A DNA stretch of 64,000 nt. Source: Myxococcales bacterium. Its GTDB lineage: Bacteria; Myxococcota_A; Polyangia; Nannocystales; Nannocystaceae. The stretch lies in the NCBI GenBank assembly GCA_020633295.1, contig JACKDW010000022.1, positions 86,381-150,380 on the forward strand, in the 5' to 3' direction. The notes beneath the pieces were generated by a model, which saw only the letters and a program-made list of their open reading frames with translations, was not told the origin of the DNA and ran no database searches. This document shows positions 7,994 to 20,106 of the stretch, piece by piece; positions within the stretch are counted from its first letter, which is position 1, and each line of letters begins with the position of its first letter. Position numbers and translations under genes: made by a program.

Positions 7994-9152
7994 CTAGGGC
8001 GCCGGCGCAGGCGCGACGCCGTAGGCCATCTCGCGGTTCGCCGCGACGCCCCAGCCGCGCGCGTCGACGGCGATCAGCCCGACGTCGGACTCGAGCGGGA
8101 ACGCGGTCGCGGCGGCCGCGACCGCCGCCTCGGCAGGGGTCCCGGAGGACATGTCCTCATAGACGGCGCGCGCGAGCCCGCGACGAATGATCTCCTCGCC
8201 GTGCCCGGTGCACGCGACCGCGCCCGCGGGCCCCGCGTAGAGGCCGGCGCCGTAGATCGGCACGTCGCCGACGCGGCCGTAGAGCGTCACCGAGGTGCCG
8301 CCGGTCGAGAGCGCGGCCGCGAAGCGCCCGCCCTGATCGCGCGCGACCGTCCCCACGGTGTCGCCGCCGCGCGCCCACGCCTGGATCTCCGGGGGCATCG
8401 CGCCCGGGAAGTTCCAGTAGTCGCGCCAGTCGATCGCGTCGCTGCCTGGCTTTCCGACCATCTCACTCAGGCGCGCGAGGCGGTCGCGGTACTTCGCCTC
8501 GGCCGCCGGCGTGCGCGGCACCTCGTCGGGCAGCCCGAGCTTGTGGGCGAAGCGGGTCGCGCCCTCGCCCGCGAGCATGACGTGGGGCGAGTCGAGCACC
8601 AGCCGCGCCGCGCGGATCGGGTTGCGCACGCGCTCGATCACCGCGACCGCCGCGAACTCGCCGCGATCCGTCATGAGCGCCGCGTCCATCTGGATCGTCT
8701 CGCCGTCGAGGCGGATGTTGGCGCCCGTGCCCGCGTTGAACCGCGGGTCGTCCTCGAGCGCGCGCGTCCCCGCGATCGCGCCGGCGAGCGCGGGGCGGTC
8801 GTCGCCCTGGGGGGCGCGCAGCACGGCGAGCGCTCGCTCCGCGGCGCCCTGGGGCCCGTCGCGGAGCGAGGGGGGCGAGCCGACGCCGCCGTGCGTCACG
8901 CTCACCGGACCGCTGGCCGCTCCGCCGCGCGCGCGTCGGCAGCGGCGCGTCGGTCCGCGCCTGCGCGCGCTCGCTCGTCGCGGGCGCGGGCGTCGGGACC
9001 TCGAGCCGGGCGCTCGCCGGCGCGGGGGGCGACGCCGCGGGCGCGCGCTGGGGCGTCGGGGCTGCGTCGTCGCGGTCGCACGCGAGCGGCAGCGTGAGCG
9101 CGGCGGCGAGGCGGAGCGCGCGAATCGAGGTGTCGCGGGGGGAGCGGCGCAT
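7994..9152 (-). CDS. Isoaspartyl peptidase/L-asparaginase-like lipoprotein, interrupted by a frameshift
   Basis: The catalytic body (about 7994-8930) reads as an N-terminal-nucleophile hydrolase of the type 2 asparaginase/glycosylasparaginase family: VTHGGVGSPPSLRDGP, LEDDPRFNAGTGANIRLDG, the autocleavage site GGDTVGTVARD with its nucleophile Thr, TGGTSVTLYGRVGDVPIYG and TGHGEEIIRRG. A lipoprotein leader lies in another frame: ATG 9152, MRRSPRDTS, then ALRLAAALTLPLAC with a good lipobox. The two frames meet at a CG run (about 8925-8935) and differ by one base. It is either one exported lipoprotein with an indel, or a cytoplasmic enzyme starting at an internal GTG. The expected Thr, HGG and NAGTG elements are intact, so the enzyme may be functional. 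Confidence 0.7.
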
Positions 9153-9197
9153 GCGGGCGATTGTACGCCCTCCTCGAGGGCCCGCCTCGGCGTGCGA

Positions 9198-9229
9198 GTA
9201 CATGTATCAGGAACCATGTCATGGTGACA
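9198..9229. promoter_or_regulatory. Inverted-repeat motif copy B and possible -35 upstream of peroxiredoxin
   Basis: GTACATGTATCA and CATGTCA form arms ACATG and CATGT with 10 bases between, matching copy A at 6188-6211. GTGACA follows at 9224-9229 and TAGGGT lies about 20 bases further on. It lies between the asparaginase-like gene and the peroxiredoxin, so it could serve either. Confidence 0.35.
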
Positions 9230-9298
9230 GCGCCGCCCGGGTCGCGGTAGGGTAGGGGTCCGCGCGGGCGGCGGGCTCGGGCGAGACGAGGAGCGGTT

Positions 9299-9850
9299 AT
9301 GCGGCTGGAAGCGGGAACCGAGGCGCCGGACTTTGAGGTCGAGACGGTCGCGGGGGAGCGGGTGCAACTCAACGAGCTGCGCGGGAAGCCCGTCTGGCTC
9401 GGCTTCAGCCGCTGGGCCTCGTGCCCGATGTGCAACTACCGGATCCACCAGATGATCGGCGAGTGGCCGCGCCGCTACGAGAAGCGCGAGTTCCGGCACC
9501 TCAACTTCTCGCCCTCGCCGCCCGAGAAGCTGCAGGCCTACGTGCTCAAGCAGAGCCCGCCCTTCGACCTCGTCTCGGACGTCGAGCAGGCGCAGTACAA
9601 GCAGTACGGGCTCGAGTCGTCGCTCGCGAAGGGCATGAACCTCGACACCTTCCGCGTGACGATCAAGTCCATGCGCATGGGCCTGCCCGGCGGGATCCGG
9701 CCCGACTTCGAGGGGCCCGCGTTCCGCGTGCCCGCCGACTTCCTGATCGATCGCGAGGGCACGATCCGCGTCGCCTTCTACGGCAAGAAGATCACCGAGA
9801 GCATCCCCTTCGAGCTGGTCGACACCTTCCTCGATCAGCAGCAGGCGTAG
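9299..9850 (+). CDS. Peroxiredoxin-like AhpC/TSA-family protein
   Basis: A 183-residue thioredoxin-fold protein. EAPDFEVETVAGERVQLNEL at 8-27 is the standard redoxin opening. The active site is SCPMCNYRIHQM, where CPMC at about residues 42-45 supplies a possible peroxidatic Cys and a nearby resolving Cys. FLIDREGTIRVAFYGK near the C-terminus is the conserved beta-strand pair. It belongs to the peroxiredoxin-like group of single-domain proteins often annotated AhpC/TSA. No signal peptide is seen, so it is cytoplasmic. The likely role is reduction of peroxides; the electron donor is unknown. Confidence 0.85.
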   Translation: MRLEAGTEAPDFEVETVAGERVQLNELRGKPVWLGFSRWASCPMCNYRIHQMIGEWPRRYEKREFRHLNFSPSPPEKLQAYVLKQSPPFDLVSDVEQAQYKQYGLESSLAKGMNLDTFRVTIKSMRMGLPGGIRPDFEGPAFRVPADFLIDREGTIRVAFYGKKITESIPFELVDTFLDQQQA

Positions 9851-10288
9851 CGGGCACCTCGTCGGCGTCGCGTGCGTTGAGCGTCACCGCGGCGTCGCGC
9901 CGTCGTCGCGCCGTCGTCGCGTAGTCGTCGCGTAGTCGCCGCGTAGTCGCCGCGTAGTCGCCGCGCCGCCGTCGTGCCGGCGTCGCGTCGTCGCGGTCGC
10001 GCGCGCGACGGTCGCGCGCGGTCGGCGAGCGCGCGCGACCAGGTCGGCAGCCGGCGCGCGGCGATCTATTAAATATGTCGAAATGGTCATGTCTTTATGA
10101 GCTTGTCGACACGGCGCGGTGACGACCCGCGTCTGTCACAGCGCGTCGACATCGGCGAGACGAAGCGCCGCGCACACGCGACGCCGCGGTCACCGGGCGG
10201 CGACGGGGGGGGAGTACCGTGCCCTCGCGGCGATCCTCGTCCGGCGCGGGTGCGCGCCGGGGGTCGCGGCGCACCAGAGGTGATTCGA
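9851..10288. repeat. Intergenic region with short tandem repeats
   Basis: Bases 9893-9968 carry an imperfect 11-mer array (GTCGCCGCGTA and variants). Bases 9990-10060 are CG-rich low-complexity sequence. An AT-rich patch around 10065-10100 (TTAAATATGTCG) is a plausible promoter region for the PhoX-like gene. No convincing gene is seen. Confidence 0.6.
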
Positions 10289-12736
10289 ATGACGCTCTAC
10301 TCCCGCACGACCCGCGCGACCGCGATCGCGCACTCCTCCATGGACTCCTTCCTGGGCTCCTCCCCGAGCTCGCGCTCGCGCTCGGCTCGGCTCCTGCTCT
10401 CGCTCTTGCTCCCACTCGCCACGCTCGTCCCGGCCTGCGGCGACGACACGGTCGGCGGCACCGACAGCGGCACGGACACCGGGGGCCAGGACGGCCAGGA
10501 CGGCCAGGACGGCCAGGACGGCCAGGACGGGAACGACGGCCAGGACGGGAACGACGGCCAGGACGGGAACGACGGCCAGGACGGGAACGACGGCCAGGAC
10601 GGCCAGGGCGGCCAAGACGGCATGGACGGTCAGGACGGCGGTGACGGCCTCGACCTGTCCAAGGACCCGAAGTCCTCCGTGGTCGCGCTCTCCTTCATCG
10701 ATGATCTCGGGACCGGCGCGGTCGACGTCCCCGAGCTCGTCTGGGCGCTCGCCGAGGACTGGGTGCAGGACCAGCTGGCGCCGGGCGTCCAGTTCCCGCT
10801 GGCCTCGGCCTCGACCGACACCGTGCGCTCGATCAGCGGGCTGCGCTTTAACGTCGTGGCGAGCTGGCTCGACCCGCTCGTCTACGACGACAGCGTCGAG
10901 GGCCCGCGCTTCGGCGCCAACGCGGACTACATCGCGTACTTCGGCGACGGCTGGGACAAGCAGCCCGGCGACGCGCCGCAGTGGAACGGCAGCGGCTTCA
11001 GCGGGTGGATGTGGGTCAACCACGAGTACATCTCGGGCGACGCGCCCACGCCCTCGAGCGCGCCTACGCGGCAGTTCCTCACGCTCGCCAAGTTCCTGCG
11101 CCAGGGCGGCTACCTCACGGGCTCGCCGACCGCGGACGTTTGGTCGGACGAGGACCTGGTCACGATGAACAACTGGCACAAGCGCCAGCTCGGCGGATCG
11201 TGGCTGCACGTCGTGCAGGACCCCGCGTCCGGTGACTGGCTGCCCGACTACGGCGCGGGCGCGTGGCGCTACGACTCCACGAGCGCGACGCGGTCGCTTA
11301 TCACCGGCCTCACCTACGACGCGCCCGACACCGATGACGACGGCGCGGCGCTGCCGATGAACGTCGTCGCGGGGATCATGGGCGACTGCTCGGGCGCGCA
11401 GACGCCCTGGGGCACGATCCTCTCGGCCGAGGAGAACGTGCAGTCCTACTACGGCGACGTCGAGGTCTGCTGGGCCGGGCAGCAGTTCGTCGAGGCGGCG
11501 GGCTGCGACGCCGGCGGCGACATCAAGCTCGAGACCACGCCCAGCGACGACGGCGGCTTCAGCAGCGCGCCGGATCCCAACGGCGTGCACAGCCGCGATC
11601 TCTACGGCTTCTTGACCGAGATCGACGTCGGCATGCCGGCGGACGAGTACTACGGCAAGAGCGCGGCGGGCGACGGGCACCAGAAGCTCGGCGCGCTCGG
11701 GCGCGCGCGGTGGGAGAACGCGACCTTCGCCGTCACCGACGAGTGGAAGCTGATCCCCGATCAGCCGATCGTCGTGTACGCGGGCAACGACCGCCGCGGC
11801 GGTCGCATCTACAAGTTCGTCTCGAGCGCCCCCTACACGCCCGGGATGACGCGCGCGGAGATCCGGGCGCTGCTCACGGACGGCGCCGTCTACGTCGCGC
11901 ACTTCGCCGATCTCGACAACGACACCGGCTACACCGTCGGCGGGCAGCTCCCGGACGAGGGCAGCCCGGGCCTCGGCGTGTGGCTCGAGCTCTCGGTCGA
12001 CAGCGTCGCGGTCGCGCCGAACAGCCAGGCGCTCGGCGACGGCGCGGACACCATCGGCGAGGTCCTCAAGGACCAGAGCTGGAACAACATGGCCGGCTTC
12101 CCCGACGACGAGACGGTCCGGCGCGCGCTGTTCACCGCGGCCAACAAGATCGGCGCGCGCGAGCTCAACCGCCCCGAGGATCTCGAGTGGAACCCGATCG
12201 ACCTCAGCGGCACGCCGCGGCTCTACGCCGCGTTCACCAACCACACGCGTCAGGTCGCGCTCGACCAGGACGGCGTGGTGTTCCCGCCGGATCAGTGGGA
12301 GGCCAATTCGCCCAACCGCGGCGACGCGGTGGGCAGCATCATGGCGATCGAGGAGGCGAACCCCGACGCGCCCGCGGGCTCCATGAGCTTCAGCTTCTGG
12401 ACCGTGTTCCGCGGGACGGAGGGCGGCTCCATGTGGGACGCGGCCTGTCCTGACAACCTCATGGTCGACGGGCTCGGCAACCTGTGGTTCGGCACCGACG
12501 GCAACTTCGGCGTCAACGGGCACGCCGACGCGCTGTACTTCCTCGACCTCGACCCCGCGCACAAGGCCGGGCAACCCGGCGTCGTCAACCCGGGCTACGG
12601 CGTGCCGTTCCGCGTCGTCGCCGGCCCGAGCGACTCCGAGGCGACCGGCCCGGCGTTGAGCTCGGATCAGCGCGCGCTGTTCTTCAGCGTGCAGCACCCC
12701 GGCGAGAGCCAGTTCTCGGCCTGGCCTGGGGCCTGA
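10289..12736 (+). CDS. PhoX-like (DUF839) alkaline phosphatase lipoprotein with collagen-like linker
   Basis: An 815-residue exported protein. The start at ATG 10289 has AGAGG eight bases upstream; an internal ATG at 10340 lies just before the signal peptide and is the alternative. The leader LLLSLLLPLATLVPACG has a lipobox, so it should be lipid-anchored. A low-complexity linker of G.D triplets (QDGQDGNDG type) follows. The rest carries PhoX/DUF839 features: WVNHEY, DCSGAQTPWGTILSAEEN, YAGNDRRGGRIYKFVSS, NRPEDLEWNP and DGLGNLWFGTDG. Family members are calcium/iron-dependent phosphatases that release phosphate outside the cytoplasm. Metal ligands were not assigned residue by residue. Confidence 0.85.
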   Translation: MTLYSRTTRATAIAHSSMDSFLGSSPSSRSRSARLLLSLLLPLATLVPACGDDTVGGTDSGTDTGGQDGQDGQDGQDGQDGNDGQDGNDGQDGNDGQDGNDGQDGQGGQDGMDGQDGGDGLDLSKDPKSSVVALSFIDDLGTGAVDVPELVWALAEDWVQDQLAPGVQFPLASASTDTVRSISGLRFNVVASWLDPLVYDDSVEGPRFGANADYIAYFGDGWDKQPGDAPQWNGSGFSGWMWVNHEYISGDAPTPSSAPTRQFLTLAKFLRQGGYLTGSPTADVWSDEDLVTMNNWHKRQLGGSWLHVVQDPASGDWLPDYGAGAWRYDSTSATRSLITGLTYDAPDTDDDGAALPMNVVAGIMGDCSGAQTPWGTILSAEENVQSYYGDVEVCWAGQQFVEAAGCDAGGDIKLETTPSDDGGFSSAPDPNGVHSRDLYGFLTEIDVGMPADEYYGKSAAGDGHQKLGALGRARWENATFAVTDEWKLIPDQPIVVYAGNDRRGGRIYKFVSSAPYTPGMTRAEIRALLTDGAVYVAHFADLDNDTGYTVGGQLPDEGSPGLGVWLELSVDSVAVAPNSQALGDGADTIGEVLKDQSWNNMAGFPDDETVRRALFTAANKIGARELNRPEDLEWNPIDLSGTPRLYAAFTNHTRQVALDQDGVVFPPDQWEANSPNRGDAVGSIMAIEEANPDAPAGSMSFSFWTVFRGTEGGSMWDAACPDNLMVDGLGNLWFGTDGNFGVNGHADALYFLDLDPAHKAGQPGVVNPGYGVPFRVVAGPSDSEATGPALSSDQRALFFSVQHPGESQFSAWPGA
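10486..10640 (+). repeat. Coding tandem repeat for a Gly-x-Asp linker
   Basis: Repeats of GGCCAGGAC and GGGAACGAC encode GQD and GND triplets in the PhoX-like lipoprotein. The array has the Gly-x-y periodicity of collagen-like sequence and would act as an extended spacer between lipid anchor and enzyme. Confidence 0.8.
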
Positions 12737-12757
12737 GGTCCGTGACCTGTCCCGAAG

Positions 12758-12800
12758 ACCCGCGCCGCTCGACGTCTCGGCGTCGCGCGGCGGCGCGGGT
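12758..12800. terminator. Hairpin between convergent genes
   Basis: ACCCGCGCCGC (12758-12768) and GCGGCGCGGGT (12790-12800) form a perfect 11-bp stem with a 21-nt loop. It lies 21 bp after the PhoX-like stop and about 100 bp before the end of the convergent cytochrome gene. No T-tract follows on either strand. Confidence 0.5.
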
Positions 12801-12901
12801 CGGCGCTCGCCCGGCGGTCGTGTTCAGCCGCTCGTGATCGCGGCGGCGTCGCGCCGCCTCGGTCATCGCGCGCGCGTGTTGAGTCGCGCCGCGCGGACTC
12901 G

Positions 12902-14660
<1,759 letters not shown>

Positions 14661-14708
14661 CCTCGCGGCACGCCCGCGCCCGCGCGTCACGACGACGCGA
14701 CCTTTCGG

Positions 14709-16592
<1,884 letters not shown>

Positions 16593-16772
16593 GGCCGTAT
16601 GACCATATCGTTCGTGTGGCCGTTTGGACTAGATTGTAATCGGCGCGGGCGGCTGTCGACGCGCGCTCTCGAGAGCGGCGGCAGGCGCGGCGCGTCGTCG
16701 TCGCGCGCGCGGGCGCGCGGGCTCGCCAGGCGCGGCGCGCGCCTGCGAGCGGGCGCGCGCGAACTCAGTGAA

Positions 16773-16788
16773 ATGTCTTAATAGACAT
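16773..16788. repeat. Short palindrome ATGTCT-TAAT-AGACAT
   Basis: Six-base arms flank a 4-base centre in the spacer between the MetX-like and histidine kinase genes. An ACATGT hexamer overlaps at 16785-16790. It could be an operator or the base of a weak terminator; there is no functional evidence. Confidence 0.4.
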
Positions 16789-16817
16789 GTTTGAAGAGAC
16801 CTGTTCGACCGCGCGGC

Positions 16818-17894
16818 TCAGTCGCGGGGCGCGTCGCCGAGCTCGAGCAGCTCGTGCTCGATCATGATGGACGCGAGCGCGCGCTGGTCGGCGAGGAACG
16901 CGTCGTGCCCGTAGATCGACGAGAGCGTGTGCAGCCGCGAGCGCTTCCCCGCGGCGAGCAGCTCCTCGTGCAGCGCGCGCTGCAGCGCGTAAGGGAAGAG
17001 CATGTCCTGGGGTACGCCGACGACCGCGACGCTCGCGCGGATCGCCGCGAGCCGCTCGCGCAGCTGCGCCTCGTCGCGCGCGAAGCTGCAGCGATCGATG
17101 GACTCGCTGAGCAGCAGGAAGCCGTGGGGCGAGAAGCCGCGGGCGAACTTCTTCCCGTTGTGCTCGAGGTAGCTGGCGATCGACGGCTGCGTCGCGCCCG
17201 GGCGCAGGAGCTCGAAGCGCTCGTTGATCTCGTCGCGACCGCGGTACGTCAGCATGCCGAGCTGGCGCGCGCGGCTCATGGCCCGGTCCAGCTCGCCGTG
17301 GCGCAGCCCGTCGCGGACGATCTCCCGCTGCAGGTGGCGGATCCCGGTCGCCCAGCCGTCGGGCCCGAGCCCGGCCGAGACGCTCACGAGCCGGCGCACG
17401 CGCGCCGGGTGGCGCAGCGTGAGGCCCATGCCGATGAGCCCGCCGAGGCTCGCGCCGACGAAGCAGACCGGCTGCGCGCAGCCGATGCCCGCGAGCCACT
17501 CCTCGACCAGGTCGGCGAGCTCGGAGACCGACACGGGCGGCAGCGCGATCGGTCGGTCGCGCGGCGCCTCGGCCAGCGCGCGCCAGTCGCTGCCGTTGCC
17601 GAGCAGCGCCGGGCACAGCACGGTGACGCGGCGGGTGTCGATGAGCTCGGGGCGGTCGAGCGCGCTCCACCAGCCCGGGCTCGCGCCGTCACCGAACGCG
17701 GTGGGCGGCGCCGTGATGCCGCCCATCAGCACGACGACGGGCGCCGCGCCGAGCGGGCGACCATAGCGGACGCCGCGGAGCGTCAGCGCCTCGACGCGCT
17801 CGCCGGCGAAACTCGCGTTCCGGGCAGCGTCAGCGCGATCGGGTGGGGGGTAGGGTGCTGCAGGGGTGGGGGTCTCGGTCGTCGTCCAGGGCAC
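16818..17894 (-). CDS. metX: MetX-like homoserine O-acyltransferase (alpha/beta hydrolase)
   Basis: A 358-residue alpha/beta hydrolase. The start GTG 17894 is chosen because GAGGAAG lies about 10 bases upstream; the longer upstream frame is not conserved-looking. The oxyanion region reads VVVLMGGITAPPTAFGDG, followed by WWSALDRP, as in MetX. The nucleophile elbow is GASLGGLIGM. The acid is in VGVPQDMLFPY and the catalytic His in SIYGHDAFL, so the Ser-Asp-His triad is complete. MetX transfers an acetyl or succinyl group from CoA to homoserine in methionine synthesis, but close relatives act on serine or other alcohols. No other methionine gene is adjacent, so the substrate is not fixed by context. 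Confidence 0.75.
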   Translation of the reverse strand: MPWTTTETPTPAAPYPPPDRADAARNASFAGERVEALTLRGVRYGRPLGAAPVVVLMGGITAPPTAFGDGASPGWWSALDRPELIDTRRVTVLCPALLGNGSDWRALAEAPRDRPIALPPVSVSELADLVEEWLAGIGCAQPVCFVGASLGGLIGMGLTLRHPARVRRLVSVSAGLGPDGWATGIRHLQREIVRDGLRHGELDRAMSRARQLGMLTYRGRDEINERFELLRPGATQPSIASYLEHNGKKFARGFSPHGFLLLSESIDRCSFARDEAQLRERLAAIRASVAVVGVPQDMLFPYALQRALHEELLAAGKRSRLHTLSSIYGHDAFLADQRALASIMIEHELLELGDAPRD

Positions 17895-18247
17895 GGTCTC
17901 TGCTTCCTCGGTGTCGGGTGCGCGGCGGGGTGGGCTCGCGTACGCCGGGTCGCGGCGGGCGTGCGCTACACGCCCGGCACGCCCGGCCAGGGCATCCGAC
18001 AATGCATCGCGAGGAATGGGAGAAACGCGCTCATCGACAGCGGGTCCGCAGTCTCGGAGAAGCTCTGGATCAGCGTGCGGTCTGTTCGCCTCCACTGTCA
18101 ACCACGAGGGCCCGCGTCGAGGCGAGATTTTTGTCGCCGGTCGGTCGATGTCACCCGCGCGTCACGAACACAGCGAGATCGTCTCTCGCGGACCGCCGAC
18201 GTCGACGAGACGCCGAACCTACGGAAGATGACCGTAAAACCAGGCGC
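17895..18247. other. Spacer upstream of the MetX-like gene
   Basis: No gene is seen. On the minus strand TTGACA occurs at 18096-18101, but no good -10 follows at the usual distance. A short structured segment (about 18040-18085) was examined for a SAM riboswitch and did not match one. Bases 18200-18240 include the spacer 3' of the next gene. Confidence 0.5.
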
Positions 18248-19114
18248 TCAGCGCATGCGCGCGTAGGCCTCGAAGGAGATCCCGAGGCCGACGGCGTCGA
18301 CCAGCCGCGCGGGCTGCTCGGCGATCACCGCGAGCGCGCTCGCGGCCGCGCGGGCCAGCGGTGACTCGCCGAGCGCGTAGCGGCGAAAGCCGTTGGCCAG
18401 GCGCGCGCGCCCGAGGTTGCTGAACGAGCGAAGCCGCCGCAGCTCGAAGCCGCCGCGGTCGAGCAGCGTGACGAGGCCGCGACGCGTGAACAGCTCGAGG
18501 TGCTCCGGAGGACAGACCATCGGGAAGCGGGGGCCGAGCGCGCGCGCGTACACGCCGCTGAAGCTCGGGGTCGAGAGCGCGAGCACGCCGCCGGGGCGCA
18601 GCCACGGGCGGAAGCCCTCGAGCATCGCGAGCGGCGACGCGACGTGCTCGAGCACCTCCCACGCCGCGATCGCGTCGAAGCGCGCGGCGACGGGGCGCAG
18701 CTCGTCGAGCCAGCGATCGTGCACCCGGTGCCCGCGGGCCCGCGCCCGCGCGGCGCTCGGCGCCCGGTCGACGCCCTCGACGTCGAGCCCGATCCGCGCC
18801 GCCGCGTCGAGGAAGCTGCCCACGCCGCAGCCGACCTCGAGGACATGCTGGGCGCCGAGCGCTCGCAGCCGGCGCGCGCGCGCCTCGGCCTCGGCCGCGC
18901 GCCGCTCGACCTCCGTCTCGCCCGCGTGCTCGTGGTAGCTCGGGTCGAGGTAGATCGCGGCGAGCTCGTCCGGCGTCGGCACCCGGGCGACGAAGAGCGT
19001 CCCGCAGCGGGCGCAGCGGAGGTGATCGAAGCCGCGCTTGCAAAACGCCGCGCGGGCGCGCGCGGCGTCGCAGGCCGGGCACGCGCGCGGCGACTCGCGG
19101 TCAGGCGCGCTCAC
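18248..19114 (-). CDS. SAM-dependent methyltransferase with N-terminal zinc ribbon
   Basis: A 288-residue protein. The N-terminal CPACD and CARCG pairs (about residues 12-39) form a probable zinc ribbon. A class I methyltransferase follows: LEVGCGVGSFLDAA (motif I), then DAIAAWEVLEHVASPLAMLE and LRPGGVLALSTPS (motifs II-IV). The layout is that of Methyltransf_23 proteins found in O-antigen and natural-product loci, which often methylate sugars or lipids. The C-terminal region keeps PPEHLELFTRRGL and SFSNLGRARLANGF. The gene ends 19 residues after a Gly-rich turn with no membrane segment. The substrate is unknown. Confidence 0.8.
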   Translation of the reverse strand: MSAPDRESPRACPACDAARARAAFCKRGFDHLRCARCGTLFVARVPTPDELAAIYLDPSYHEHAGETEVERRAAEAEARARRLRALGAQHVLEVGCGVGSFLDAAARIGLDVEGVDRAPSAARARARGHRVHDRWLDELRPVAARFDAIAAWEVLEHVASPLAMLEGFRPWLRPGGVLALSTPSFSGVYARALGPRFPMVCPPEHLELFTRRGLVTLLDRGGFELRRLRSFSNLGRARLANGFRRYALGESPLARAAASALAVIAEQPARLVDAVGLGISFEAYARMR

Positions 19115-19160
19115 TGCCTGGTTCTACACCGCGCGAAGGGACGCTTGACACGGCCCGAAT

Positions 19161-19190
19161 TTTTTATAAGCTAGCACTTGCTTATAAAAA
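19161..19190. promoter_or_regulatory. Perfect 11-bp inverted repeat operator upstream of methyltransferase operon
   Basis: TTTTTATAAGC (19161-19171) and GCTTATAAAAA (19180-19190) are exact reverse complements separated by 8 bases. It abuts the GGAG ribosome binding site (19191-19194) of the gene starting at 19200, and TTGACA lies upstream at 19145-19150. A bound repressor would block both transcription and translation initiation. The TetR protein encoded two genes downstream is the obvious candidate. As RNA, the repeat could also form a hairpin. Confidence 0.75.
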
Positions 19191-19199
19191 GGAGCACCC

Positions 19200-20051
19200 A
19201 TGACGCAGACCCACGAGCTGTCCCCCAACACACATGGCCACACGCGCCGGATCGCGCTGCTCGTCCTCGGCGGGCTCGCGCTCGCCGTCTTGCTGCACGT
19301 CGACGCCGGCTGGTGGACCGCGCCGCTGGCGATCCTCGCCGCCGGCGCCCTCCTGCACCTCGTGGTCGGCGGCGCGCTGCTGCTGGTCGGCGCCGTCCTC
19401 CTGCGTCGTCGCGGTCGCCCCGAGGGCGTCCCGCGCGGCCAGCTGATCCGGTGGCCGCGGCTCTACGACGGTTTCGTTCGGGTGCTCTCGCGGGGGCGAG
19501 AGTCGCGGCTGCGCGCGCGCTGGCTCGAGCTCGCGGCGCCGCAGCCGGGCGAGGTCGTGCTCGACGTCGGCTGCGGCACGGGCACGCTGCTGCTCGCGGC
19601 GGCCGAGCGCGTGGGCGAGGAGGGGACGCTGCGGGGGATCGACGGCGCGCCCGAGATGATCGAGCGCGCGCGCGCGAAGGCCCGGGCGCGCGGCGTGACG
19701 AACATGGAGCTCGCGGTCGGCTCCGCCGATCGGCTGCCGTACCCGGACGCCTCCTGCGACGTCGTGCTGTGCACGCTCGTGCTGCACCACCTCCCGCCCG
19801 ATCTCCAGCGCGCCGCGCTCGCCGAGATGCGTCGCGTCGCCCGCCCCGGCGCGCGCGCGGTGATCGTGGATCTGAGCCCAAGGACAGGTCTTCTCCAGCG
19901 CCTCGGCTCGCTCGTCGCGCTGGTCCACGGCGACGCGGTGGGCCGCGTGATCGAGCTCGAGGCCGCGCTGCGCTCGCTCGGCGCGCGCGAGATCACGGTC
20001 CACGACAGCGGCATGGGCGCGCTCGCGGCGACGCGCGCTCGCTTCCCCTAG
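19200..20051 (+). CDS. Membrane-anchored SAM-dependent methyltransferase
   Basis: A 283-residue protein. A His-containing leader (THELSPNTHGHTRR) is followed by two membrane segments (about 18-35 and 40-66), an RRRGRPEG loop, then a UbiE-like methyltransferase domain: VLDVGCGTGTLLLAAAERVG (motif I), IDGAPEMIERARAKARARG, DVVLCTLVLHHLPPDLQRAA and RVARPGARAVIVD. It could methylate a membrane lipid or a toxic hydrophobic compound. It heads an operon with a TetR regulator and an EamA transporter, spaced by 55 bp and a 4-bp overlap. Confidence 0.8.
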   Translation: MTQTHELSPNTHGHTRRIALLVLGGLALAVLLHVDAGWWTAPLAILAAGALLHLVVGGALLLVGAVLLRRRGRPEGVPRGQLIRWPRLYDGFVRVLSRGRESRLRARWLELAAPQPGEVVLDVGCGTGTLLLAAAERVGEEGTLRGIDGAPEMIERARAKARARGVTNMELAVGSADRLPYPDASCDVVLCTLVLHHLPPDLQRAALAEMRRVARPGARAVIVDLSPRTGLLQRLGSLVALVHGDAVGRVIELEAALRSLGAREITVHDSGMGALAATRARFP

Positions 20052-20106
20052 GCGGAGGGCCGGGCTCGAAGCGCGGTGAGAATTCGGGCTAGGGTAGGAT
20101 GGCGGG

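Noticed and set aside
8149..8154. ACATGT in the asparaginase gene as an operator copy
   Set aside because: It lies within coding sequence and is not flanked by the second arm.
10190..12697. 835-residue minus-strand frame opposite the PhoX-like gene
   Set aside because: The plus-strand product has a clear lipobox and PhoX motifs; the opposite frame is a GC-skew artefact with Arg/Val-rich, motif-free sequence.
18040..18101. Possible SAM riboswitch upstream of the MetX-like gene
   Set aside because: The segment is too short, lacks the conserved SAM-I core (GGCAACC) and shows only weak helices. An Infernal scan for RF00162 and other SAM classes would settle it.
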